Positions 43,331-51,790 of a stretch of 64,000 nucleotides of DNA are shown one piece after another (within the stretch, counting starts at the first letter, position 1; each line of letters begins with the position of its first letter). The DNA comes from Butyrivibrio sp. INlla16. Its GTDB lineage: Bacteria; Bacillota; Clostridia; Lachnospirales; Lachnospiraceae. The stretch is taken from assembly GCF_900104155.1 (NCBI RefSeq), contig NZ_FMYB01000021.1, positions 1 through 64,000 of the forward strand, in the 5' to 3' direction. Both the position numbers and the translations under genes were made by a program. The notes below the pieces were generated by a model that did not search any database, was not told the DNA's origin, and saw only the letters and a program-made list of their open reading frames with translations.

Positions 43331-44533
43331 TTAACGGCCGATACTGTCCTTGTAATACCAGAAATCAAAATTGTTGATCGTAAAGTAAGGAAGATCCTCC
43401 ACTTCCTTTCCGCGCACCTTCTCTATAAGATGAGCCAAAACTGCTGAATAGATCTGTCTTCCCTTCTCTGTATAATGAAGTCCGTCTGACAGATAATCCT
43501 CAAAGGTCTCCATCTTAAGATCAAACATGGAGGCATACATTGAATCAAGGTAAGGGAAGCCTGCAGAGTTAGCAAAATTGCTTGCTGTATTCGCATACTC
43601 TGAAAGAGGTCCTATTCCCTTGCTGACAACATTGCTGTCTCCGATAAGCTGTCCGGAGCCGTTGTACCATACGCAGTATGAAGGGCTGCAGATAATAAAC
43701 TTCGCTTTGGGGCTTATCTTCTGCAAGGTCTCAACACCCTCTGTAAGCGCACCGTTATAGGTGTGAATATCATTGTTGTTGCCGGGATTAAACAGGTCCT
43801 TACCGTTTATGTAATCATTTGCTCCGTATTCAATAACATAAAGGTCAACATTTTCCGGTTTAACCTTCTGAAAATCCTCGTACATAGCATATGAGCCAAG
43901 ATAATCGGATGGGCAAACTCCTGCAAGCGCATAGCAGATTCCAACGAAGCAGGAATCGTTAAAGCTTGAAACCTCAAGATAATCCTCTCTGCCAAGTGAT
44001 GCTGAAGTTCCGCCTATTGCAAGGTTATAGAACTTAACATCCTTATCGAGAAGGCAGCAGGTGTATGCGGGAATCTCTGAAGCTGTCCCCCTCGCATTAT
44101 CAAACTGACTGTCTCCCATGAAAACAATATCATAGTTTTTATCTTCCTCGACCGGAGTTTCTGTCGCGGTTTCTGCCTGCTGCTCGGGCTCCTCTGCAGC
44201 AGTCTGGTTTACCGGCTGTACCGGCTCCTCTGCGGGAATCTCAGGCTCAACTATTTCTTCCGGAACATAAGAAACCGCTTCTGTTGACGAATTTGATGCT
44301 GCATCGGGTTCTGAGGAAGCTGTATCTGCAGGATTTGCCTCCCCCGCATCGCCTGAACTTTCTTCTACAGATGATGCACTGTCCGCAGCGTCACTTGCAG
44401 CTATAGATTCTTCAGTACCGGCCATGGAAGCCTGTTCACCTCCCTCACTATTAGTTTGGGAAGGATCATCGCACCCAAAAAGAGACGTACCAAGTATAAT
44501 GGTAGTCATTAACATCGCTATTTTTCTTTTCAT
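43331..44533 (-). CDS. SGNH/GDSL hydrolase lipoprotein with Glu/Ser/Ala-rich linker
   Basis: The 400-residue protein begins with a lipoprotein signal peptide, MKRKIAMLMTTIILGTSLFGC, with the lipobox LFGC. A low-complexity acidic linker (about residues 22-140) follows, then an SGNH domain: IVFMGDSQFDNARG (block I serine), NLAIGGTSASLG (block II), EYGANDYING (block III) and DGLHYTEKGRQI (Asp-His block). All catalytic blocks are intact, so it may deacetylate or acetylate the surface polymer. The start at 44533 is set by AGGAGGAATATT; an upstream extension of 11 codons is unlikely. It precedes the MBOAT gene by 53 bases. Confidence 0.88.
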   Translation of the reverse strand: MKRKIAMLMTTIILGTSLFGCDDPSQTNSEGGEQASMAGTEESIAASDAADSASSVEESSGDAGEANPADTASSEPDAASNSSTEAVSYVPEEIVEPEIPAEEPVQPVNQTAAEEPEQQAETATETPVEEDKNYDIVFMGDSQFDNARGTASEIPAYTCCLLDKDVKFYNLAIGGTSASLGREDYLEVSSFNDSCFVGICYALAGVCPSDYLGSYAMYEDFQKVKPENVDLYVIEYGANDYINGKDLFNPGNNNDIHTYNGALTEGVETLQKISPKAKFIICSPSYCVWYNGSGQLIGDSNVVSKGIGPLSEYANTASNFANSAGFPYLDSMYASMFDLKMETFEDYLSDGLHYTEKGRQIYSAVLAHLIEKVRGKEVEDLPYFTINNFDFWYYKDSIGR

Positions 44534-44573
44534 AATATTCCTCCTAATAGAAAGCACCTCTCCCAAACCGGGT

Positions 44574-45518
44574 TCAGGAATTACGCATAAGGCGCTTTTT
44601 CTCTGAGTGGAGACTTATAAGTCTCATCTCAAATTCTCTTCTGTGATTTATGGTTAAGTTGTGTAATATCATCCCCGCAAACAATGATAATACCGCTGCG
44701 AGCATGACAAATCCGCAGACTATAAGTGTAGGAAACTTGGCAACAAGACCGGTTTCAAGGTATTCAGCAAATATCGGAATGAAAAATACAAGCGATATAA
44801 CTGCCAGAATCAGTGAAACGATCGAAAAAAATCCCATGGGCTTATAGTCCCTGTAAAGTCGTGCAATTGTCATGAGAACTCTCATGCCGTCGGAATATGT
44901 ATTGAGCTTGGACTCTGATCCCGCAGGTCTGTCGCGGAATTCGATGATATAATTTTCAATCTGCATGTGGTTATTGACCGCATGTATTGTCATCTCGGTC
45001 TCAATCTCAAAACCGGTAGATAAAACAGGAAAGGTCTTTGCAAACTCATAGCTAAAAGCCCTGAATCCTGTCATAACATCTCTGATATCGCAATCGAAGA
45101 GGCGATTAATGCTTCCTCTTACCAGGCTATTGCCAAAATTGTGAAAAGGTCTCTTATTCTCTGTAAAATATGTCGATGAAAGCCTGTCTCCGACTACCAT
45201 ATCGGCATTCTTTTCAAGCACAAGGCTACACATTCCCGGAGCGGCATCCATAGGATATGTGTCATCTCCGTCAACCATGACATAGCACTCAGCATCAATC
45301 TCGCGAAACATTCTTCTGATTACATTGCCCTTGCCCTGAACATACTCATGGCGAACAACCGCACCGTTTGCCTTGGCTATCTCCGATGTGCGGTCAGTGG
45401 AATTATTGTCGTATACATATATCACAGCATCCGGAAGCGCTGCCTTTGAGTCTTTTATTACTTTTTCTATCGTCTGTTCCTCGTTATAACAGGGAATCAG
45501 TACTGCGATCTTATCCAT
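44574..45518 (-). CDS. Family 2 glycosyltransferase (dolichol-phosphate-mannose synthase/GtrB-like)
   Basis: The 314-residue enzyme has a GT-A domain (IAVLIPCYNEEQTI, YVYDNNSTDRTSE, MVDGDDTYP at the DxD position, DVMTGFRAFSYEFA, FEIETEMTI) and two C-terminal membrane segments (about 233-255 and 268-290). It likely makes an undecaprenyl-phosphate sugar for GT-C enzymes. It is different from the GtrB-like enzyme at 31214-32143. It sits between the DUF6044-like membrane gene and the SGNH lipoprotein gene. AGGTG lies eight bases before the ATG. Confidence 0.92.
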   Translation of the reverse strand: MDKIAVLIPCYNEEQTIEKVIKDSKAALPDAVIYVYDNNSTDRTSEIAKANGAVVRHEYVQGKGNVIRRMFREIDAECYVMVDGDDTYPMDAAPGMCSLVLEKNADMVVGDRLSSTYFTENKRPFHNFGNSLVRGSINRLFDCDIRDVMTGFRAFSYEFAKTFPVLSTGFEIETEMTIHAVNNHMQIENYIIEFRDRPAGSESKLNTYSDGMRVLMTIARLYRDYKPMGFFSIVSLILAVISLVFFIPIFAEYLETGLVAKFPTLIVCGFVMLAAVLSLFAGMILHNLTINHRREFEMRLISLHSEKKRLMRNS

Positions 45519-45533
45519 TCTTTCTTCACCTTT

Positions 45534-47291
45534 TTAGTTTTCTAATCCGTAGACATAAATAATATACGGAGATGAAGGATCCTCATAGGTTCCCTCGAGG
45601 TAAAGCCCCTTCTCCGAGGCATTGCCTATCTCTATTCTGGAGAAAATGTATTTACAATTAAGCTCCGAAAGAGCCTTCGTGTCTATGTAAATATCCGTGT
45701 CAGTGACGCCGGTATAGCTCCTTGTAGCCATTACGATAGAATCGTCCGTTCCGGAATAAAGATAACAGCGTGCACCCCAATCATCGAAATAGATTCTGGT
45801 ATTCTCTTTTCTATCAAGCGCCGGGGCTATTACTTTTCGGAACTTCTCTTTATATTCCTGGGAATAAAAGCCAAGATAGCCATCCAGTGTAGATATCCCG
45901 TTATACTCAAGCACGGCCGGATGCATTCCGTAGGCAACCGCCCACTGACTTTCATCATAACCGATATCGCCTTTTATTTTATCAAAAAGCCGGCTGGAAT
46001 AAAACTCTCTGTAGCTTAGCCTGTCTACCTCCTGCCCCGTCTTTATCCTGTATGCTGTGCCGTAGGCGGTGTCATATACATCATTGTAATGCTCTGAACA
46101 AAGCAGTATTACAAATACAGCTGCGATCGGTATCACTCTTGCCGCAATCCTGAAAACCACATTCTCTTTTCGTGCCATTCTTATGCATACAACAAACAAA
46201 GATGCATACCATATAAACGGGCTAAAGAAAATGGTTCTGTTAAACTGCCACCCTGTCAGCGGCGGGAGTAAAAAAGCCACAAAATTTCTCATTTCCTCGC
46301 TGTAATACAGGCCGTATATCAGGCTGTTAAACACAAGAAGAACCGCAAAGAGATTGTAGATATCATGCACCATACCCTTGAAATCCCTGCGAAGAATATA
46401 TCTCACATTCAGGAAAATGAAGTAGACCGTGCATATCGGAAGAACCAGAAAACGGTGAGCGTCATCCGCGTGCATCATACCGCTTGTAAATACAGCCGCA
46501 CACTCGCCCATTATCTGTGAAAATCCCATCGAAGCATCCTTCATGCTGCTTCTTATGGTCACTTCATCGGAAAAGAGCATCTCACCGAAAAGCCGGTATT
46601 CAAAGGCTACGAACCCAAGAGCAAGGATAACAAGCGCAAGGCAAAGCGGCAGTGAAAGCTTTCTGTCTGCTATCAGTCTCCATATAATTGCCAGTACCAG
46701 ATATCCCAGAATAAACATTCCGAAATATGAAAAATATGATACTACCGGATACAGGAATAAAAGAATGAAATATTTTACGCAGGCACGGCTAAACCCCAGC
46801 CTGTATATTTTTCTCAAAAGATAAATAACCAGAGGTATTGAGGCAAAGGCTATACCAAAGGCCGGGAAAAGATTCAAAATCCCATAAGCAAAAGCACATA
46901 TCCAGGCGATGTCACCGGGGTTTTCATTTTCCATCATATCCCCTGCAAGAAGCAGACAGGATACAATCGCTATCACTATTTTCAGTAAATATCCGAGAAC
47001 ATATGCGATATATGTGGGAAAGAGCATAAAAAGAACACTGTATAAGTAGAACTCACCTGGAAGGTTGTCTCTGCTTATTCCATTAAGAAATGGGACATTC
47101 GCGCCTTGAGCAAAGAATGTCCCTGTGTTTTTCATCATTTTATACTGGGCCACGAACAGGTCCAGATTGTCGGGTATAGCTATGTAGCTGTTCTCTCCTA
47201 CTATCATAAACATAGCAAAAACAGCTATCATAAAAATGCTGATAAGGCAGATATACCACCTTGTTGCGATTTTAACGGTTATTGACCCCAC
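45534..47291 (-). CDS. Multi-pass membrane protein, DUF6044/GT-C-like
   Basis: The 585-residue protein has about 12 hydrophobic segments, then a C-terminal outer domain (about 410-585). The loop AIPDNLDLFVAQYKMMKNTG after the first membrane segment resembles proteins known as DUF6044 (recalled from memory), which share the GT-C layout. I set the start at a GTG at 47291: GGAGG lies four bases upstream and the gap from the radical SAM stop is then 19 bases. Longer frames overlap that gene. It probably uses a lipid-linked sugar, perhaps the product of the GT2 enzyme encoded next. Confidence 0.78.
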   Translation of the reverse strand: MGSITVKIATRWYICLISIFMIAVFAMFMIVGENSYIAIPDNLDLFVAQYKMMKNTGTFFAQGANVPFLNGISRDNLPGEFYLYSVLFMLFPTYIAYVLGYLLKIVIAIVSCLLLAGDMMENENPGDIAWICAFAYGILNLFPAFGIAFASIPLVIYLLRKIYRLGFSRACVKYFILLFLYPVVSYFSYFGMFILGYLVLAIIWRLIADRKLSLPLCLALVILALGFVAFEYRLFGEMLFSDEVTIRSSMKDASMGFSQIMGECAAVFTSGMMHADDAHRFLVLPICTVYFIFLNVRYILRRDFKGMVHDIYNLFAVLLVFNSLIYGLYYSEEMRNFVAFLLPPLTGWQFNRTIFFSPFIWYASLFVVCIRMARKENVVFRIAARVIPIAAVFVILLCSEHYNDVYDTAYGTAYRIKTGQEVDRLSYREFYSSRLFDKIKGDIGYDESQWAVAYGMHPAVLEYNGISTLDGYLGFYSQEYKEKFRKVIAPALDRKENTRIYFDDWGARCYLYSGTDDSIVMATRSYTGVTDTDIYIDTKALSELNCKYIFSRIEIGNASEKGLYLEGTYEDPSSPYIIYVYGLEN

Positions 47292-47310
47292 AATTCCTCC
47301 AATCGCTGAC

Positions 47311-48306
47311 TTAGTCTTCCTTTTTGAAAAGGCCCATTCTCTCATGTCCGCCGAGCTTATTGGGATCTCTTCCCTCAAGAATAGCCTGAACAATTGTCAT
47401 TCTGAAGCCTGCATCTATGAAATCGCAGTGCTTACAGAAAGGCTCATTCTGACGTCCCTCGGCAATTTTTCTTCTTACTGCCATGAATTCTTCCGAAGCC
47501 CAGCCATCTTTAAGACTTGTAGTCGAAAGATCTGCGTAATTGGTCACTTCATAGTTATCACAACAGCAAAGTCCAAGCTTTCCGTTGGGCATTATCCACA
47601 TATCCGTGAAGGGAAGAAGACAGGTCTCCTTGATTACCTTCTCGGTTGCCTGCTTATTGGGAGCAGAACCTGCTCTGTTGGTAAGTACTTCTTCAAGATA
47701 TCTCATCTGAATCTCTATCTCGAGATCCTTAAACTCATCGGGATTAGCCTTAACGTACTCATAAACCTCTTGAATATTCTTATGAAGCTTGAACTCCATA
47801 CTGTAGTTATTGATTATGAGCTGATTGATATAAGGCTTAATCTGCTTAACCTTATCAATATTAAGGATAAGTCCGTTCGTACTCATAAAGATGAAGCTGT
47901 CCGGAAGTTTCTCTCTTGCATATTTATGACGCTCAACAATCTTGGTATCAAGCCAGGGCTCGTTGTTACCATAGAGTGTAAGATGTCCCTTATAACCCCA
48001 GTCTGCGAGCTGATCGATTATGCTCTTGTAGAGATCGTCATCGATTTTGCAAAGAGGTCTCTTCTCAGCATGAACATTGGCAGTACAGAAAGCGCAGGTG
48101 GAATTACATCTGTTGATGGTCTCGATGTTAACCACGTTCGGCATCGGTACTTCTTTTGCATTCATGAAATAATCTATATAAGCCTGCTGCTGTTTGTGTC
48201 TCGTAGCAAACTGAAGTTTAAGATAAGCTTCGCTGGCAAGCATGGGAAAATGCTTCCTTGCGAACCATCCGAATTTACCCATAAAACTGTTAACCTTGAT
48301 TGGCAT
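47311..48306 (-). CDS. Radical SAM protein with SPASM-type C-terminal domain
   Basis: The 331-residue protein has the radical SAM cluster motif CNSTCAFC (Cys67, Cys71, Cys74), LTLYGNNEPWLDTKI and a C-terminal Cys-rich region (CLLPFTDMWIMPNGKLGLCC, then FCKHCD) that matches a SPASM or twitch domain binding extra iron-sulphur clusters. SPASM enzymes modify peptides or sugars. Its substrate is not evident. It is the first gene of the long minus-strand polysaccharide operon, so it may modify a nucleotide sugar or a lipid-linked sugar. TTTTGGAGGAAGTAAA precedes the ATG. Confidence 0.88.
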   Translation of the reverse strand: MPIKVNSFMGKFGWFARKHFPMLASEAYLKLQFATRHKQQQAYIDYFMNAKEVPMPNVVNIETINRCNSTCAFCTANVHAEKRPLCKIDDDLYKSIIDQLADWGYKGHLTLYGNNEPWLDTKIVERHKYAREKLPDSFIFMSTNGLILNIDKVKQIKPYINQLIINNYSMEFKLHKNIQEVYEYVKANPDEFKDLEIEIQMRYLEEVLTNRAGSAPNKQATEKVIKETCLLPFTDMWIMPNGKLGLCCCDNYEVTNYADLSTTSLKDGWASEEFMAVRRKIAEGRQNEPFCKHCDFIDAGFRMTIVQAILEGRDPNKLGGHERMGLFKKED

Positions 48307-48342
48307 TTTACTTCCTCCAAAATAATAACTACAACAGCGCTT

Positions 48343-48370
48343 ATTATATCATAGGTAGTATTTTTTTCAA
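48343..48370 (-). promoter_or_regulatory. Promoter of the radical SAM/polysaccharide operon
   Basis: On the minus strand TTGAAA (48370-48365) and TATAAT (48348-48343) are 16 bases apart, about 37 bases upstream of the radical SAM start. It is back to back with the plus-strand promoter at 48379-48408. Confidence 0.78.
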
Positions 48371-48378
48371 CATAGCGT

Positions 48379-48408
48379 TTGACTTAGGGTGCTCATGTTC
48401 CCTATAAT
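48379..48408 (+). promoter_or_regulatory. Promoter of the plus-strand GT-C gene
   Basis: TTGACT (48379-48384) and TATAAT (48403-48408) are separated by 18 bases. Transcription should start near 48415, about 39 bases before the ATG. Confidence 0.8.
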
Positions 48409-48453
48409 TAAGGCATTGGGGGATTTTTTCTAATTCTTTCTTGGGAGAAGTTT

Positions 48454-50283
48454 ATGGGGACAGCTAATACGGTATCACTTATTATCTATCTGGGGATGAT
48501 TGTTTTTGCTCTTTTTCTTCACACCAAAAACAATAAGAACTCTGCCTATCAGGTTTATGTATCAGATGTTATTTTCAATAAAGTATACACTGTCCTTTTG
48601 CCCACAGCTATCATTTTGATAGGTGCCGCTTTAAGACTTTACCGGCTTGCAGGCATTCCAGCAGGACTCCATCAGGACGAGGCTTCCATCGGATATGAGG
48701 CCTACATTCTCTCTGCCTTCGGACTTGACCGCGACGGCAACCCGTTTCCCATTTATCCCATAACCTATGGCTCAGGCGGCGGCAGCCCCCTTATGATCTA
48801 CTTAAATGTTATTACCACTAAGCTTTTGGACAGCAGTGCTCTTTCTCTTCGAATTCTTCCGGCTATCCTGGGAATAGCAACGCTTGTGGTTCTCTTTTTT
48901 CTTATCAGAATTCTCAGCAGGGAAACCCTTTTAAGTGAAAAAAGCGCCATACCGTTCCAGCGTGTAACAGGAGAATATTTGTGGCTTCCTCTCGTAAGTG
49001 TTGCCATAATGGCACTCGTTCCATGGCATGTAATGCTCTCAAGATGGAGCCTTGACTGTAATACCACGCCTTTCTTTGTCGTTTCTGCGCTCCTGCTATT
49101 TACACTCGGAGGGGCAAAAAAAGAACGCGGAACCATATTTTATGCACTTTCCGCAATCGTTTATTCTCTTTGTCTGTACAGCTACGGGGCTGCAACCTTT
49201 GTCATCCCCCTTCACCTTATCATCATGTGCATTATCTGTGTAAAATCAGGAAGAATGACGATGTCTCAGGTAAAACTAGGTGTTGGTATTTTCCTCCTGG
49301 TATCCCTGCCTCTCCTTGTATTTTACGCAGTTAATTTCCTTAATCTTCCGGAAATCATTACTCCGATTTTTTCAATCACAAAGTTTACTGCGAAAAGGTC
49401 GATATTTGCTTCCGGAGCCGGTTTGTTTCCTGCTATTTTCGTTAATTTCATCACCATGATAAAAAATATGACTCTCGGTAATTCTTCCGAGCAAATACTA
49501 AGCTATATACCCGGATTTCCTCCGCTTCTGGCTTTTACTTTTCCAATGACAATTCTCGGAATAGTTATCAGCTTTATTCGTGCCAAGGGCGGTTCTTTTA
49601 TGGACCTGATGATGAACAGCCTTTTTTATCCCTCATTTATCTTCGGTCTTTTCGTGGAAGAAGATATAACCCGGATGGTGCTAATCTTTATCCCGCTTGT
49701 TTTTTTCCTGGCTCGCGGGTTTGTATTTGTTGTGGATGAATTTGTCACTGTACAGAAAAGCTCCTACCAAAAACATATCAAGGCTCTGGCAGTAGCCGCA
49801 AAAGCCCTGCCTCCGGCTCTTTTCTTTATCGGCGCATTTTTGTTTGCACAGGTTTATTTCACTGATTACAACAGTCTTAGTGCGGAAGCTTTTATGCCCG
49901 GCTACGGAGAAGCCTGCGCGTATGCAGAGGATATTATTTCAAAGGAGGGCACGATTTTCTCAACCTATGAGCATGTTTCGGCGCCTTTCATGATTGCCCT
50001 TTATTACACAAAAACACCGCCGGAAGATTTCCTTCAGACGGTGCACTATAAAGATCCTCTTGCTGAATTCAGAATTGCCGATTCCTTCACCCATTTCAGG
50101 TTCGGTCTCCCGGATGATATGAATGACAACCTTGCATTATATCTTGCGGAGGGCAGTGTTTTTATTCTTCATAATACCCAGCGGCCGGCTCTGGAACAAA
50201 TCCCCGGATATAATGCGGAAAACATGGACATTAAGGCTTTTGGTAACTTCTGTGTTATCTCCTCTTCATCAAACCGGAAATAA
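48454..50283 (+). CDS. GT39-like GT-C glycosyltransferase, membrane protein
   Basis: The 609-residue protein has about 12 hydrophobic segments followed by a short outer domain (about 470-609). The first loop GIPAGLHQDEASIGYEAYIL has the DE pair of GT39/ArnT-like enzymes, whose Asp is catalytic, and PWHVMLSRWSLDCNTTPFF matches the second conserved region. These enzymes move sugars from polyprenyl phosphates to acceptors outside the membrane. GGGAGAAGTTT precedes the ATG. The 3' end overlaps the converging gene at 50255-51790 by 29 bases. It is the only plus-strand gene inside this block, with its own promoter. Confidence 0.88.
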   Translation: MGTANTVSLIIYLGMIVFALFLHTKNNKNSAYQVYVSDVIFNKVYTVLLPTAIILIGAALRLYRLAGIPAGLHQDEASIGYEAYILSAFGLDRDGNPFPIYPITYGSGGGSPLMIYLNVITTKLLDSSALSLRILPAILGIATLVVLFFLIRILSRETLLSEKSAIPFQRVTGEYLWLPLVSVAIMALVPWHVMLSRWSLDCNTTPFFVVSALLLFTLGGAKKERGTIFYALSAIVYSLCLYSYGAATFVIPLHLIIMCIICVKSGRMTMSQVKLGVGIFLLVSLPLLVFYAVNFLNLPEIITPIFSITKFTAKRSIFASGAGLFPAIFVNFITMIKNMTLGNSSEQILSYIPGFPPLLAFTFPMTILGIVISFIRAKGGSFMDLMMNSLFYPSFIFGLFVEEDITRMVLIFIPLVFFLARGFVFVVDEFVTVQKSSYQKHIKALAVAAKALPPALFFIGAFLFAQVYFTDYNSLSAEAFMPGYGEACAYAEDIISKEGTIFSTYEHVSAPFMIALYYTKTPPEDFLQTVHYKDPLAEFRIADSFTHFRFGLPDDMNDNLALYLAEGSVFILHNTQRPALEQIPGYNAENMDIKAFGNFCVISSSSNRK

Positions 50284-51790
50284 AGGATATAGTATTTTTT
50301 ATCCCATACGCTCCGAAAGGAAGAAGCGTTAGATAATACCTGATAATATACCTTGATGATCCCTCCCATATCTCGTGGAATAGCATTCCTCCGAAAACAA
50401 ACAGTATCAGAAGAGCCTGAGGTAAATCAAGGCTCTTTTTTCTTATGGTAATAAAGCAATAGATGCATACACCGAAATATACCAGAAAATGAGCTACATC
50501 CATTACTGCCTGAAAAATCTTAGACCAGGTGCCATAGACAAGAGAATGGGCAAACGCTGACTTCGAATCTGAATGTCTCATGGACAATTCATAATTTCTA
50601 AGAGAAATATGTGTGGGATCCGCCCACTGGCTAAGGAGCTTTCTTACATAGAATTTAACTGCATGCAGAGGTCTTTCCCTGAATTCGGAGAGTCTTTCAT
50701 CTATTGCTGCTTTTGCCTTTTCTCCGGTGAGTTCGGGGTCATAGTCAGCTTCAGCGTAGGTATTCCAGTTAAATCCGTTATACCATCCCCACTCTCCTTC
50801 TCCCTCCTGCATCGCCATGGCAAAATAGGTTGAACTGGGAACGCCATCAGGATATTCAGAAAGTCCGGCCTTTTTCGCATATACATTTCCTATAAGCTTC
50901 AGCGGACAAAGAGCCATGACCACAAGAAGAATGATAAAAGCAGCGCTCATGACGCATCTTCCCTTGAGCTTATCAGCCTTAGTCAGAGCACCCTGAAGCA
51001 GATCTGCCACAAGGAGAATAGCCATCGCAATAAGCGCTATATAAAGATTTGTCTTTAAAAGACACCCAAGACCAAGGAACAGCGCGGCAAACAGTTCATC
51101 CTTTATCTCATGCTTTTTCAGATAACATATCTCAAAGTACAATGCCAGAATTCCGGGTGCTACTGACCAGATGTCGTTGTATACATAAGTAACATAAGAA
51201 TACAGGAAAAACATCAGAAGCGATAAAAGATCAAGCACCTCGCAGATTCCATCATCTTCGAAAAGTTCACGGGTTATTTTGTGTAAAAAAATAACGCTCA
51301 CTAGTATCGCCGCCAGATTGATTATCTGAAACACAAGATAATTACTTGGCCCGAAGACGTCAGCTAATATCTGCCCGATCGCCACGTAACCAATCTGAAA
51401 CGGATACACAAACATGTAGCCGCCCTTCTCAAGGCTGCTGTAATCCCCGGCATTGAATGCGTTTATTATTTTATCCAGCGTAAGCCCGTCCGTTACCGCC
51501 ACCGCATCCGAAGTAAAAATTATCACAAGGCACAGAAGTGCTTCTGCGATAAGAACGATCGGAAAAAGAACTTTTTCATGCGTTTTGGTAAGGAAATAAG
51601 CTGCCAAAAGAAACAAAGCAGCGCCTACTATCAGAATCAGATAATTCTGCGCGCCGAATCTCGGAAGATCCGCTCCCTGATCAGTGTCGTAATATATTGT
51701 GGTCACCGCACTTGCCGCAAGAATAAGCAGACTAAGCGTTGTAAACGGCACAAAAAATATCATTGCAAGTTTTCGTAAAGCCCTATGCAC
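50255..51790 (-). CDS. GT39-like multi-pass membrane glycosyltransferase
   Basis: The 511-residue protein has about 11-12 hydrophobic segments. The segment MFVYPFQIGYVAIGQIL and the ensuing helices are typical of the large Firmicutes membrane proteins annotated as GT39 family. Its first outer loop carries SDAVAVTDGLTLDKI, with an Asp where the catalytic base would lie. The start at 51790 is a GTG with GGAGG five bases upstream, overlapping the upstream stop by 8 bases; an extended TTG start lacks a ribosome binding site. Its 3' end overlaps the converging gene by 29 bases. Donor and acceptor are unknown. Confidence 0.82.
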   Translation of the reverse strand: MHRALRKLAMIFFVPFTTLSLLILAASAVTTIYYDTDQGADLPRFGAQNYLILIVGAALFLLAAYFLTKTHEKVLFPIVLIAEALLCLVIIFTSDAVAVTDGLTLDKIINAFNAGDYSSLEKGGYMFVYPFQIGYVAIGQILADVFGPSNYLVFQIINLAAILVSVIFLHKITRELFEDDGICEVLDLLSLLMFFLYSYVTYVYNDIWSVAPGILALYFEICYLKKHEIKDELFAALFLGLGCLLKTNLYIALIAMAILLVADLLQGALTKADKLKGRCVMSAAFIILLVVMALCPLKLIGNVYAKKAGLSEYPDGVPSSTYFAMAMQEGEGEWGWYNGFNWNTYAEADYDPELTGEKAKAAIDERLSEFRERPLHAVKFYVRKLLSQWADPTHISLRNYELSMRHSDSKSAFAHSLVYGTWSKIFQAVMDVAHFLVYFGVCIYCFITIRKKSLDLPQALLILFVFGGMLFHEIWEGSSRYIIRYYLTLLPFGAYGIKNTISFISGLMKRR

